From positions 1-64,000 of the forward strand of contig JBJLGL010000012.1 of assembly GCA_045564915.1 (NCBI GenBank): a stretch of 64,000 bases of DNA, in the 5' to 3' direction. How positions within the stretch are numbered: position 1 is the stretch's first letter; every line of letters begins with the position of its first letter. Shown in pieces: positions 8,299 through 17,063 of the stretch. The notes under the pieces are model-generated. The model was not told the origin of the DNA and did no database searches. It saw nothing but the letters and a program-made list of their open reading frames with translations. The stretch is from JAQWRV01 sp045564915 (lineage in GTDB: Bacteria > Pseudomonadota > Alphaproteobacteria > Rhodospirillales > Rhodospirillaceae). A program made the translations under genes and the position numbers.

Positions 8299-9540
8299 AT
8301 GAGTCTGCAGTTGAATGATGCTGGCGTATTCCATTCATCGATTTGCCCCGCTTGCGGTTACTCCGCCAGCCAAACCTTGCTAGAAGATACCCAACCCTTA
8401 GCCACGTTAGGCTGGTCAAAGTCAGCTAACGAAGCTAGAGCTATGAAACAGCTTCCTCTGAATTATGTCCGCTGTGTAGATTGCGGGCATATCTATAACC
8501 TTAGTTTCGATTACGGTGATGTCCCCTATTACGACCATCCGAATCTAATGTTCAACAAAGGAGCTCTATGGTCATCATTTATTCAGGGGATAAGGTCCAA
8601 GCTAGCGGCTCTTTTACCGCACAACCCTACTATAGTTGAGATAGGTTATGGAGATGGCAGCTTTCTAAGCGCCCTAACACAGGTTATAGATAATGGAAAA
8701 TTCATAGGTTTTGACCCGCACGGCGCAAAACTAGAGTCAGACGATATCCAAATTTTTGCTAGGCTTTTTATGCCTATGAGTGATCTGGCATCTCTAAAAC
8801 CTGACCTTATTGTCTCACGGCACGTACTTGAACATCTCACCAATCCCCTTGAATTTCTGCAATCTCTAACACTAGCATCAACCCTAAGCGAGCACGGCAC
8901 CATGGCGTATTTTGAGGTTCCCTGCGTCGACCGCTTGATAGAAACGGGCCGTACAGTCGATTTATACTATGAGCATGGATCCCAATTCACCAGCCGCTCA
9001 TTTTCCCGGATGCTTGACAAAGCAGGTGTCCAAACTAAAGAAACCGGTCATGGGTATGATCGAGAAGTAATTTGGGGAATCGTCAACATCACACCCCAAG
9101 TACGCCACCAAGAGACAATTGCAGATAGCACCGTATATCGACATAAAACAGAGCAAGCATTATCAGCCATCAAGATACAATTATCCGATATATTAGGTTC
9201 AGGAAAAACTATTGGAATCTGGGGCGGTACTGGCAAGTCTGCAGCGTTTATCAATCGGTATGCACTTGACGCAAAACGCTTCCCAATCGTCGTCGATAGT
9301 GACAATGAGAAAGTAGGTTTTCACGTCCCCGGAACAGGTCAAGAAATCTTGTTCCGCGATGCACTGAAGGCAAACCCAGTAGACATTATAATCATTCCCC
9401 CGCAATGGCGAGCTAAGGATATAAGCCTGGAGATAACTCGGGAGGGTATTCAGTACGAGAAAATTTTAATCGAGCATGATGGACGGTTAGTTGATTTCAA
9501 CAATGATGATCACCCCTATATAGCTAAGTCATCAAAGTAG
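8299..9540 (+). CDS. Zinc-ribbon class I methyltransferase with C-terminal C-methyltransferase-like domain
   Basis: Residues about 10-70 form a zinc site with CPACG and CVDCG, as in the sugar C-methyltransferase group. The middle domain is a SAM-binding Rossmann fold (TIVEIGYGDGSFLSAL, then IVSRHVLEHLTNPLEF). The C-terminal part (TIGIWGGTGKSAAFINRYA, then DIIIIPPQWRA) matches the domain that follows the methyltransferase in sugar C-methyltransferases. The likely substrate is a nucleotide sugar or glycan, in line with the adjacent glycosyltransferase. The ATG at 8299 is preferred over a TTG at 8284 touching the previous stop. Confidence 0.8.
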   Translation: MSLQLNDAGVFHSSICPACGYSASQTLLEDTQPLATLGWSKSANEARAMKQLPLNYVRCVDCGHIYNLSFDYGDVPYYDHPNLMFNKGALWSSFIQGIRSKLAALLPHNPTIVEIGYGDGSFLSALTQVIDNGKFIGFDPHGAKLESDDIQIFARLFMPMSDLASLKPDLIVSRHVLEHLTNPLEFLQSLTLASTLSEHGTMAYFEVPCVDRLIETGRTVDLYYEHGSQFTSRSFSRMLDKAGVQTKETGHGYDREVIWGIVNITPQVRHQETIADSTVYRHKTEQALSAIKIQLSDILGSGKTIGIWGGTGKSAAFINRYALDAKRFPIVVDSDNEKVGFHVPGTGQEILFRDALKANPVDIIIIPPQWRAKDISLEITREGIQYEKILIEHDGRLVDFNNDDHPYIAKSSK

Positions 9541-9788
9541 TGGGTTTTCTTTCTTCCACCGCTGCCGCGTTTATTGAAGGCGGTTGGTACATTGCAGGAG
9601 TGGTAGTGACCGTTATTTACACCATCATCCTTGTATTAATGATTATTAAAGCTAAGGACGAACAAGACATGGAGAAAGGCCAAGAGAACAGTTCGCGCAC
9701 ACTCTTCTATCTCGGCCAGACCTACCTTGCTTTTATGTGGCCTATCCCATTATTTTTAGCATTAGAATTCTTTGACGTTCTTGGCTAA
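9540..9788 (+). CDS. Small two-helix membrane protein, unknown function
   Basis: An 82-residue protein with two hydrophobic segments (about 15-36, AGVVVTVIYTIILVLMIIK, and about 62-80, TYLAFMWPIPLFLALEF) separated by a charged loop. The GTG start shares one base with the previous stop (TAGTG), so translation is probably coupled. No family was recognised. Its position suggests a membrane partner of the glycosyltransferase/methyltransferase pair. Confidence 0.6.
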   Translation: MGFLSSTAAAFIEGGWYIAGVVVTVIYTIILVLMIIKAKDEQDMEKGQENSSRTLFYLGQTYLAFMWPIPLFLALEFFDVLG

Positions 9789-9817
9789 CAACGTTTGTCA
9801 AAGTGAGGAAGTTTGTT

Positions 9818-9904
9818 GTGGCTTTTGCTAGAAAGGCCGCAGCTAAAGATAAGCCACTCTCCAATCCGTATAGCGCAAGTAATTATGCCAGCAGAAGTAG
9901 GTGA
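9818..9904 (+). CDS. Possible 28-residue basic peptide
   Basis: A GTG-initiated frame of 28 codons (MAFARKAAAKDKPLSNPYSA and eight more residues, ending RSR) with GAGGAA about 9 bases upstream, 29 bases after the membrane-protein gene. It is Lys/Arg-rich with no hydrophobic segment. Length and lack of a known family make it weak; the ribosome site and placement are the only support. Confidence 0.22.
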   Translation: MAFARKAAAKDKPLSNPYSASNYASRSR

Positions 9905-10018
9905 GTAGGAACAAGAAGGCACCAATTATAAGAGTGGTACATCCATTGCTGACCATGACTAAGTAGCAGGATAATCAGAGGTGCAGGTTAGCTATCTGGA
10001 ACCTCGGAATTGTATGCT

Positions 10019-10681
10019 CTATATACGAAAAAACGGTTGCAATACCTTGGCAAAAAATCCTGTCGGTTGAAGAGTTCCTTCCGTAACCACAAGGCACACG
10101 CACTCTTCACCAACATCAGCTACAGGCTGATGAACCAGGCCATGCTCTGCAGCCTCGACATCACCACGCTGGTAGTTGCCCGTCATATCTGTATACCCAC
10201 CAGACAGGACCATTGTATATTCCTGGCCACTGTGACCGTGCATAGGCACTCGGGTCCCTGGCGCAATACGTAGAAGGCCAGCTTTGGGACCTTTTGCGTC
10301 CGGCGCAAGTGGTGTGTAATGAACACCAGGGCCAAGCCAACGCCAGGGTAATGATTTAATTGACCCTTCAATATATTCAGATAGAGGCCGCGGAAGGTTG
10401 AGCTCATTTTGCTCCATCTTCCGGGCGCTCGAAACATTAATCGGTTCGCCGTCACCTTCATCAAGCCGCGCAAGCACACTCTCAAGAGCGCCCTCTTCTA
10501 TTGAAACGGGCTCAACATCATTTAATAACTCACCACCGACAGTCTCCGCTCCACTGACATGTTGACGACAAAGCGGGCAAAGCGCCAGATGGGTTGCAAT
10601 CAATATAGAGGTTGGCTCATCTAATGAGCCTGCGGCATAGGACAACAAAATATCATCAGCGGGATGGTGGTTCGCATTCAT
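10019..10681 (-). CDS. chrR: ChrR-family zinc anti-sigma factor with C-terminal cupin
   Basis: The 220-residue protein is the anti-sigma partner of an ECF sigma factor. The N-terminal zinc anti-sigma domain has H5/H6, H31, C35 and C38 (HLALCPLC). The C-terminal cupin has H148, H150, E154 and H184. In Rhodobacter sphaeroides ChrR, known zinc ligands are H6, H31, C35, C38 and H141, H143, E147, H177. The cupin ligands here fit with a constant shift of seven residues, so both metal sites appear intact. In that organism singlet oxygen triggers release of RpoE. The gene overlaps the upstream sigma gene by 4 bases. Confidence 0.92.
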   Translation of the reverse strand: MNANHHPADDILLSYAAGSLDEPTSILIATHLALCPLCRQHVSGAETVGGELLNDVEPVSIEEGALESVLARLDEGDGEPINVSSARKMEQNELNLPRPLSEYIEGSIKSLPWRWLGPGVHYTPLAPDAKGPKAGLLRIAPGTRVPMHGHSGQEYTMVLSGGYTDMTGNYQRGDVEAAEHGLVHQPVADVGEECVCLVVTEGTLQPTGFFAKVLQPFFRI

Positions 10682-11349
10682 TGCTCATCTCCCAACGCTA
10701 TGCGCACCCTACGCATAGCTAGTCTTAAACGTGACTTGACGGTGCCCAAGGGCAAATTTAGGTCCTCTGCAATCTCAGCATGAGGCTTATCTTCATAAAA
10801 TGAGAGCTTTACTACTTCTGCCTGGTCGGGGGGTAGCATAGCAACAGCATTTCGAAGCCGGACTTGTGTTTCACCAATTGATACTGCTGTATCCGGGGCA
10901 ATTTCCGGCTCAGGAACTAGTGCTGGGTCCTCAGGGTCAAAGCTCGGCCGTCTCTCCTTTCGAAGTGCATCAATGCGGAGATTACGAGCAACAGTAAAAA
11001 TCCAAGTGCCAGCAGACGCTTTTTTTGGATCGAAGCGGTCCGCCTTACGCCATACTGACATCATAGCTTCTTGGCTCAGTTCCTCAGCCGAGGCTGCATC
11101 CGCACCTTGCCGCATGAGGTAGGATTTTATTCGCGGAGCATAATGAGAAAAAAGCCTTGAGAAGGCAGCCTTATCCTTTTTTTGCGCTACAGAAACGAGC
11201 AGAGCTGACATGGCTGTGGTATCTGAAGATCCAGATGAGGAAAGCTGCTTCCCAGACAATGCAAAAATATTGCGCCGGTTACCCGACACACTCCTCATTG
11301 TTACTGCAGGCGAAAATGGCATTTCATATCGTTCTTGGACACCAAACAA
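10678..11349 (-). CDS. rpoE: RpoE-type ECF sigma factor (ECF11-like)
   Basis: The protein directs RNA polymerase to stress promoters. Region 2 is visible (RLFSHYAPRIKSYLMRQG; SAEELSQEAMMSVWRKADRFD; AGTWIFTVARNLRIDALRKERRP). Region 4 is also visible (AVAMLPPDQAEVVKLSFYED; PHAEIAEDLNLPLGTVKSRL). A TTG start at 11349 is preferred because AGGAG lies 6 bases before it and a matching promoter lies just upstream; this adds about 47 residues before the usual start of region 2. Later ATG codons at 11322 and 11211 lack good ribosome sites. The pair with chrR is translationally coupled, and the likely targets are the divergent lipid genes. Confidence 0.9.
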   Translation of the reverse strand: MFGVQERYEMPFSPAVTMRSVSGNRRNIFALSGKQLSSSGSSDTTAMSALLVSVAQKKDKAAFSRLFSHYAPRIKSYLMRQGADAASAEELSQEAMMSVWRKADRFDPKKASAGTWIFTVARNLRIDALRKERRPSFDPEDPALVPEPEIAPDTAVSIGETQVRLRNAVAMLPPDQAEVVKLSFYEDKPHAEIAEDLNLPLGTVKSRLRLAMRRVRIALGDEQ

Positions 11350-11658
11350 CCACGTCTCCTATACTTATGGACCTAATAACTTGATACGCCAAGTATAGAA
11401 TCTTAGATCACTCCTGATGAGTGCCTTTGAATTTTCTGTCTCCTGGCAAGTGAACCGGGCTATCGGTTATGCAATAAGTTTCTAATTCCCCTACAAAAAT
11501 TAGAGGGTTGCCAATCAGCTTCCAGTCTTCTTGAAAAGAAAGTAAGAGTAAAGTTTTGATGTCCAGATTTATCTGTTTGATGCTAACAGTCCTATTTTTA
11601 CCCAATAAAAACAAACATTTGGATAATAATTCTGAAAAAGCCACATTAGGGATCGTAT
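11350..11658. other. Divergent control region between rpoE and the lipid operon
   Basis: About 310 bases between two divergent start codons. It holds the RpoE-type promoter candidate for rpoE-chrR (marked separately) and the ribosome site AGGAG at 11356-11360. On the plus strand, TAGGGA precedes the ATG at 11659. No clear TGATC/CGTA pair was found facing the lipid genes. No small gene was recognised. Confidence 0.5.
11385..11410 (-). promoter_or_regulatory. Candidate ECF11 (RpoE) autoregulatory promoter
   Basis: On the minus strand TGATCT (11410-11405) is followed after 16 bases by CGTA (11388-11385). The ECF11/RpoE consensus, as established for alphaproteobacterial RpoE-ChrR systems, is TGATC near -35 with a CGTA-type -10. 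A start near 11378 would leave a short leader carrying AGGAG before the TTG start of the sigma gene, a self-consistent arrangement. Confidence 0.55.
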
Positions 11659-13029
11659 ATGATGGCTGATGGTAAACGGCTGAAAATAGCAATTATTGGA
11701 ACAGGGGTATCTGGTTTGTCGGCCGCCTGGCTTCTCAGTCGTGCCCATGAAATAACGGTTTTTGAGAAAGATGGTCGGGTAGGAGGCCATTGCAATACAT
11801 TAGAAAAGCAGTTTCAGGGGTTAGATGGTGAACAAACCATGGCCGTTGACACAGGATTCATCGTCTATAATGAGCGCACTTACCCCAACCTTACTGCCTT
11901 GTTTAAGCATATTGGCGTTACCACTGAGGACAGCACCATGTCTTTCTCAGCATCTCTAAATGGGGGTAATTTTGAGTACTCCGGTTCTGGACTTAAGGGT
12001 TTATTTGCGCAGAAGAGGAATTTATTTCGCCCAAGATTTTGGAAAATGGTCCGGGATATCTTCAGATTCTACAGGAAATGTGTTGAAGATGCTAAACAGC
12101 CTGCAAACTCCAAGCTATCTTTGGGAGATTACCTTAACCGGGAGGGTTACAGCGATGGTTTTTTGCACGACCACATTTATCCAATGGCTAGTTCGATATG
12201 GTCGGCATCAGTCAAAGAGATCCGCGCCTACCCGCTAAAGGCATTTGTTAGTTTCTTCGCTAATCACGGGCTCTTAGAAACTACCCGCCGACTGAGACCA
12301 AAATGGAGGACCGTAACGGGAGGCAGTAAAACCTATGTCGAGCGCATCATATCAGAATTTAGAGATCGTATTCGGATTAATACGGTCATCTCGCATATCG
12401 AGCGAATCGAATCAGGTATAAGACTAACCACGGAGAATGGGTCAACTGAGGAATTCGATCATGTAATTATAGCGACCCACAGCAACCAGGCTCTTAAAAT
12501 GCTATCTGATCCAACTGCACAGGAGAAACATTTGCTTAGTTCAATACGTTATACAAAGAACCGAGCTATATTACACATGGATAGTGCGCTAATGCCAAGG
12601 CGGGAACGCGCTTGGGCAAGCTGGAATTACATTTCTACAGAACCCGAAAACGACTCTCGTCTTGTCTGCCTGACCTACTGGATGAACAGCTTGCAAAATA
12701 TTGATAAGAGTTTTCCAATTTTTGTGACGCTTAATCCGCAGCGCGACCCAGACTCCTCAAGGGTTATAGAAACGATTGACTACGAACATCCGATCTTTGA
12801 CCAAGCAGCGCTTGACGCTCAAGAAAAGCTATGGGAGCTGCAAGGCTGCAATCGAACTTGGTATTGCGGTGCTTATTTCGGTTATGGCTTTCATGAAGAT
12901 GGCTTGCAGTCTGGGCTAGCCGTGGCCGAAGCTTTAAGCGGCTTACGCAGACCGTGGACAGTTGAGAATGAGTCTGGGCGCATCTGTATCGCAGGTGGGC
13001 ATCTACCAACATATGATACCGTGGCCTAA
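11659..13029 (+). CDS. FAD-dependent amine-oxidase-like oxidoreductase of the RpoE/ChrR lipid cluster
   Basis: The 456-residue protein starts with the dinucleotide-binding motif IAIIGTGVSGLSAAWLLS and FEKDGRVGGHCNT, the FAD signature of NAD(P)-binding amine oxidases. HVIIATHSNQALKML forms the second FAD region and RICIAGGHLPTYDTVA the C-terminal part. Relatives in the singlet-oxygen regulon of Rhodobacter act in membrane fatty-acid modification; a flavin-dependent desaturase (UfaD) of furan fatty acid synthesis is of this type. A matching role here is inference. TAGGGA precedes the start. The next gene begins 4 bases after the stop. Confidence 0.85.
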   Translation: MMADGKRLKIAIIGTGVSGLSAAWLLSRAHEITVFEKDGRVGGHCNTLEKQFQGLDGEQTMAVDTGFIVYNERTYPNLTALFKHIGVTTEDSTMSFSASLNGGNFEYSGSGLKGLFAQKRNLFRPRFWKMVRDIFRFYRKCVEDAKQPANSKLSLGDYLNREGYSDGFLHDHIYPMASSIWSASVKEIRAYPLKAFVSFFANHGLLETTRRLRPKWRTVTGGSKTYVERIISEFRDRIRINTVISHIERIESGIRLTTENGSTEEFDHVIIATHSNQALKMLSDPTAQEKHLLSSIRYTKNRAILHMDSALMPRRERAWASWNYISTEPENDSRLVCLTYWMNSLQNIDKSFPIFVTLNPQRDPDSSRVIETIDYEHPIFDQAALDAQEKLWELQGCNRTWYCGAYFGYGFHEDGLQSGLAVAEALSGLRRPWTVENESGRICIAGGHLPTYDTVA

Positions 13030-13033
13030 GTCA

Positions 13034-13813
13034 ATGAATGTATTCTCTTCAGCACTATACACTGGCGCAGTAATGCACCGTAGGACACGGCCAAAGAAAC
13101 ATCGTCTAAGATACAATGTCTTTGCCTTATTGGTAGACCTTGATGAACTGCCCGCTTTAGATCAAAAGATAAATGGATTTGGGTACAATCGTTTTTCACT
13201 AATAAGCTTTTATAATCGTGATCATGGTATGGGGGCTGATGAACCTTTGCGCACATGGGTTGAAAGTGTGATAAGCGATGCAGGCCTTTCAATCGGCGGT
13301 GGCCCTATCCGCTTGCTCTGCTACCCGCGTATACTGGGATATACCTTCAACCCATTATGTAATTATTTTTGCTATAAACCAGATGGAAAGTTAGTTGCTG
13401 TCATACATGAAGTTTCGAATACATTTGGCCAGCGTCATTGCTATCTGTTTGGGACCAAGAACGATGATGACCTTACTAGACACTCAGTTGATAAGTGTTT
13501 CTATGTTTCACCTTTTATTGAAATGAACATGACCTATAACTTTCGTATTCACCCACCAAGTGAACATGTTGGTGTCTCTATTCATGAAACAGATGCTGAA
13601 GGCACACTCTTGTTCGCGTCTTTCGCTGGAAACCGGACAAATATTACAAACTGGTCAATGGTTAGAGCTTTTGTTTCCTACCCATTGATGACTGCAAAAG
13701 TTGTAAGTGGTATCCATTGGGAGGCACTAAAATTGTGGCGCAAAGGCGTGCCTCGCGTGCCACTACCAGAACCACCAGAAAACATGGTCACCAATGTAAT
13801 TCTGGGTGAATGA
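13034..13813 (+). CDS. DUF1365 family protein
   Basis: The 259-residue protein begins MNVFSSALYTGAVMHRRTRP and has the family features LRYNVFALLVDLDELP, YNRFSLISFYNRDHG, and the signature CYPRILGYTFNPLCNYFCY. It nearly always occurs between an amine-oxidase-like gene and a Cfa-like gene in RpoE/ChrR regulons. The molecular function is not firmly established; a role in making or handling modified fatty acyl chains is inferred from context. The ATG at 13034 is chosen, since the longer frame overlaps the preceding gene. Confidence 0.88.
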   Translation: MNVFSSALYTGAVMHRRTRPKKHRLRYNVFALLVDLDELPALDQKINGFGYNRFSLISFYNRDHGMGADEPLRTWVESVISDAGLSIGGGPIRLLCYPRILGYTFNPLCNYFCYKPDGKLVAVIHEVSNTFGQRHCYLFGTKNDDDLTRHSVDKCFYVSPFIEMNMTYNFRIHPPSEHVGVSIHETDAEGTLLFASFAGNRTNITNWSMVRAFVSYPLMTAKVVSGIHWEALKLWRKGVPRVPLPEPPENMVTNVILGE

Positions 13814-13866
13814 GTAGTGTGAACCGGGATAAAAAGAACATTAAACAGGGATAGGAAACTTAAGAT

Positions 13867-15057
13867 ATGGTGGATAAGCATGGCCACACACAGGCCTTGG
13901 TAGGCAAGATTGTCAGTGTTTTAGGTAAGATCAGCATAGGATGTATGCATTTAACTCTGCCCGATGGTTCCCAGCACAAGCTTGGACCTGGCGGCTCACC
14001 AGAGGCCTCGATGGTGATAAACAGGTGGCGAGCAATCCGTCGCCTCATGACCCAGGGTGACATGGGATTTGTGGAAGCATATTTAGATGGCGACTGGGAT
14101 AGTCCTGATCCCTCAAGAGTGGTGGAAATTGCTGTGGTTAACCGCCCTACTGCAAAGACTAATGAGTTAGCCAGCTTTTGGTACCAGCTATTTAACCGCA
14201 TCGCACACAATTGGAGAGCAAATACGAAACGAGGCGCAAAAAAGAATATTTCAGCGCATTACGATCTTGGGAATGACTTTTATAAGCAATGGCTTGATCC
14301 AACTATGACCTATTCTTCAGCTGTATTTACCGCGCATGACCAGCCGCTAGATCAAGCACAAAACGAAAAGTACAAGCGGATTGCTGAAATGATGCGCCTA
14401 AAATCCGACCACAAAGTTCTCGAGATCGGTTTTGGCTGGGGCGGCTTCGCAGAATACGCCATAAAGGAATATGGTTGCTGTGTAACAGGATTAACACTAT
14501 CAAAAGAGCAACTCCACTTTGCTGGTGAGCGACTCCAAAAAGCTGGCTTAGCTGATAAAGTCGATCTGAGACTCCAAGATTACCGTGATACCGATGGTCA
14601 ATATGATCGCATCGCATCCATCGAGATGTTTGAAGCGGTAGGAGAAAAAAACTGGCCCAACTATTTCAATATGGTCCGTGAACGTTTAGTACATGGGGGG
14701 GAAGCTGCGCTTCAAATCATAACAATAGATGAGTCTCACTTTTCACGCTATCGACGTGGCGCTGATTTTATTCAGCGTTACATTTTTCCTGGTGGTATGT
14801 TGCCATCGGTCTCAGCACTACAACAAGAATTTGTCCAAGCAAGGCTCCATCTAGCTGATGTATATACGTTCGGGGAAAGTTACGCTCAAACCTTGCTTCA
14901 ATGGCGGCAACGCTTCGTCGAAGCATGGGCGAACATTGAGCCCCTGGGATTCGATGAACGCTTCAGGCGCATGTGGGAAATGTATTTAGCTTATTGCGAA
15001 GGCGGTTTCCGAGCCAAGTTAATTGATGTGGGCCAATTTAAACTTGTCCGCACTTAA
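13867..15057 (+). CDS. Cyclopropane-fatty-acid-synthase-family methyltransferase
   Basis: The 396-residue protein transfers a methyl(ene) group from SAM to unsaturated phospholipid acyl chains. The N-terminal lipid-binding region is followed by ISAHYDLGNDFYKQWLDPTM, the SAM motif VLEIGFGWGGFAEYAI, the active-site segment SIEMFEAVGEKNW and the family motif FIQRYIFPGGMLPS. Two functional types exist: cyclopropane formers and methylases such as UfaM of the furan fatty acid pathway. The RpoE/ChrR context favours the latter but does not prove it. Confidence 0.88.
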   Translation: MVDKHGHTQALVGKIVSVLGKISIGCMHLTLPDGSQHKLGPGGSPEASMVINRWRAIRRLMTQGDMGFVEAYLDGDWDSPDPSRVVEIAVVNRPTAKTNELASFWYQLFNRIAHNWRANTKRGAKKNISAHYDLGNDFYKQWLDPTMTYSSAVFTAHDQPLDQAQNEKYKRIAEMMRLKSDHKVLEIGFGWGGFAEYAIKEYGCCVTGLTLSKEQLHFAGERLQKAGLADKVDLRLQDYRDTDGQYDRIASIEMFEAVGEKNWPNYFNMVRERLVHGGEAALQIITIDESHFSRYRRGADFIQRYIFPGGMLPSVSALQQEFVQARLHLADVYTFGESYAQTLLQWRQRFVEAWANIEPLGFDERFRRMWEMYLAYCEGGFRAKLIDVGQFKLVRT

Positions 15058-15119
15058 AATCTTATTTGCGTCTAAAACACGGCGGTGTATATGCCCCTAA
15101 CAAGCCATGTGCGGCAAAA

Positions 15120-16463
15120 GTGTCTGACATCAAGATAACTCGTACCCGCCTTGCCGCTTACGGGGCTCCCGCGTTCGCCCTGGCTATGCCAACTATTCCG
15201 GCATTTGTTTATCTTCCTGCGCTGTATGCAGAGGGGCTTGGCTTAGCCGCAGCAGGTCTTATCTTGCTCAGCGCACGCATTGTCGACGTAGTTTCTGACC
15301 CTCTTATAGGTGTTTTAAGCGATCGATATGAAACCCCTTGGGGCCGACGTAAACCCTGGATATTGATCGGTGCACTCCTTGCGGGATTTGCCCTTATTCG
15401 ATTGTTTCAGCCACCTGGAGATGTTTCCGCTTCTTACCTCCTAACCTGGGCAGTGGTTCTGTACCTCGGATGGACCCTTGTAGCTGTGCCATATACAGCT
15501 TGGGGTGCTGAACTCAGCGGTGATTACCATGAACGCTCAAGAATAACCGGAGTCAGAGAGGGATTAACTATGACCGGTATTCTTGCTGCAGGAGCAGTAC
15601 CAGCAATAGCAAATGGGATGGGGTTAACTGAAGCAGAGGGACTTTCTGCTGTGTCCTGGATGGCCATTGCCGTGGGTATACCATCTATTGCGGTTCTCCT
15701 TCTTAGAGTTCCAGAAAACTCCGCCGCTAGTAGCAAAGAAATCTCCAAAGTAACTTTGCTTTCACTTTCACAGCTTAAGCATGCTGTGGGTGTGCTTCTG
15801 GGTAATAAACCCTTTCTGCGCCTTCTGTCCGCATGGTTTATCAATGGTATGGCTAACGGCATCCCAGCAGCCTTATTTCTGCTCTATCTCGAGTTTGGAT
15901 TGCAAGTGGAGGAAAGTCAGCGAGGGCTCTTAATACTGGTCTATTTCTTGAGCGGGGTACTCTCAATCCCGCTTTGGTTGGCCTTAAGTAATCGCATAGG
16001 CAAACACCTTGCTTGGTGTTTGGCCATGGTTTTAACCTGCGGAGCTTTTTTCTGGGTACCATTTCTATCCATCGGTGACATCACCGCTTTTGCTATCATC
16101 TGTGTTTTTACCGGCATGGGGCTAGGAGCAGACCTGGCCTTGCCACCCGCTCTGCAAGCCGACGTGGTAGATTTCGATCGGCTTAAGAGCGGCAAGGCCC
16201 GTGCAGGGCTTTTCTTCGCTCTTTGGAGCATGTCTACAAAAATGGCTCTCGCCCTGGCAGTCGGGATCACCTTTCCAGTTCTGCAAAGCCTCGGTTTCTC
16301 ACCATCGGCAGAAAATACGCCGACCGCACTGTGGTCATTAGCAGTGATCTACGCCTGGATCCCTATCGTATTAAAAGTGGGAGCAATTTTGTTGGTATGG
16401 AAATTTCCGATTACACAAGCACGGCAAGAGTTGATACGCCGTCGCCTTGAGCAGAGGCGGTAA
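15120..16463 (+). CDS. MFS transporter, GPH (sugar:cation symporter-like) type
   Basis: The protein of about 447 residues has 12 predicted helices and the GPH signature after helix 2, DVVSDPLIGVLSDRYETPWGRRKPWI reduced here to its core DPLIGVLSDR and GRRKPWI. The GTG at 15120 starts a natural N-terminus (VSDIKITRTRLAAYG). An in-frame TTG at 15066 adds 18 polar residues and is less likely. Homologues sit in RpoE/ChrR lipid operons beside DUF1365 and Cfa-like genes, so the cargo may be a lipid or its precursor rather than a sugar. Confidence 0.82.
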   Translation: MSDIKITRTRLAAYGAPAFALAMPTIPAFVYLPALYAEGLGLAAAGLILLSARIVDVVSDPLIGVLSDRYETPWGRRKPWILIGALLAGFALIRLFQPPGDVSASYLLTWAVVLYLGWTLVAVPYTAWGAELSGDYHERSRITGVREGLTMTGILAAGAVPAIANGMGLTEAEGLSAVSWMAIAVGIPSIAVLLLRVPENSAASSKEISKVTLLSLSQLKHAVGVLLGNKPFLRLLSAWFINGMANGIPAALFLLYLEFGLQVEESQRGLLILVYFLSGVLSIPLWLALSNRIGKHLAWCLAMVLTCGAFFWVPFLSIGDITAFAIICVFTGMGLGADLALPPALQADVVDFDRLKSGKARAGLFFALWSMSTKMALALAVGITFPVLQSLGFSPSAENTPTALWSLAVIYAWIPIVLKVGAILLVWKFPITQARQELIRRRLEQRR

Positions 16464-16484
16464 AATCCATTTTAGGAGGCTTTA

Positions 16485-17063
16485 ATGGGTCGTAACTTCT
16501 TGGTCTGTGCGTCAATGCTGCTTGGGCTAGCTGGGTGCACCGGATCGATGGAACCGAAAGATTTTGCAGGTAAAGAGCCAAGATTTGTCCTTGAAGAGTA
16601 TTTTGAGGGTAAGACAAAAGCTTGGGGCATGTTTCATGATCGTTTTGGATCGTTGAGAAGGGAATTTGTTGTAGACATCACAGGTAAATGGGATGGAACA
16701 ACGCTAACTTTGGATGAATTGTTCGAATATGCTGATGGCGAAAAGGATCGCCGCATTTGGTCTATCAAGAAAGTTAATGACAATACTTACACTGGAACCG
16801 CCCCAGACATTATCGGTACGGCTCAAGGTCAGGCATTCGGCAATGCACTTAATTGGGTTTACGAAATGGACCTGAAGGTAGGTAGTGGTTCTTGGCGAGT
16901 GAAATTTGATGATTGGATGTTCTTGCAACCAGGTGGCGTTTTGTTAAACCGTGCTACGGTTACAAAGTACGGCCTCCAATTGGGAATTGTGACGTTATCT
17001 TTCAGTCGCGTTGATGATGGGGGGCTAAACGCCACTAATCAGATGCAACGTGCTGCCGAATAA
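16485..17063 (+). CDS. DUF3833 family lipoprotein
   Basis: The 192-residue protein has a lipoprotein signal (LLGLAGC with Cys18) and the DUF3833 pattern: FVLEEYFEGKTKAWGMFHDR, FVVDITGKWDGTTLTLDE, and WRVKFDDWMFLQPGGVLLNR. It is expected to be anchored at the outer membrane facing the periplasm. The family accompanies DUF1365/Cfa-like genes, and the biochemical role is unknown. AGGAGG stands just before the ATG. The last 29 bases overlap the converging NTF2-like gene. Confidence 0.85.
   Translation: MGRNFLVCASMLLGLAGCTGSMEPKDFAGKEPRFVLEEYFEGKTKAWGMFHDRFGSLRREFVVDITGKWDGTTLTLDELFEYADGEKDRRIWSIKKVNDNTYTGTAPDIIGTAQGQAFGNALNWVYEMDLKVGSGSWRVKFDDWMFLQPGGVLLNRATVTKYGLQLGIVTLSFSRVDDGGLNATNQMQRAAE

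Noticed and set aside
6600..9904. Integrative element at tRNA-Thr
   Set aside because: No integrase gene and no repeat of the tRNA 3' end were seen in the window; composition alone is not enough.
11632..11658. RpoE-type promoter facing the lipid operon (CGTA at 11654)
   Set aside because: The -35 side reads TGAAAA rather than TGATC and the CGTA touches the start codon, leaving no leader.
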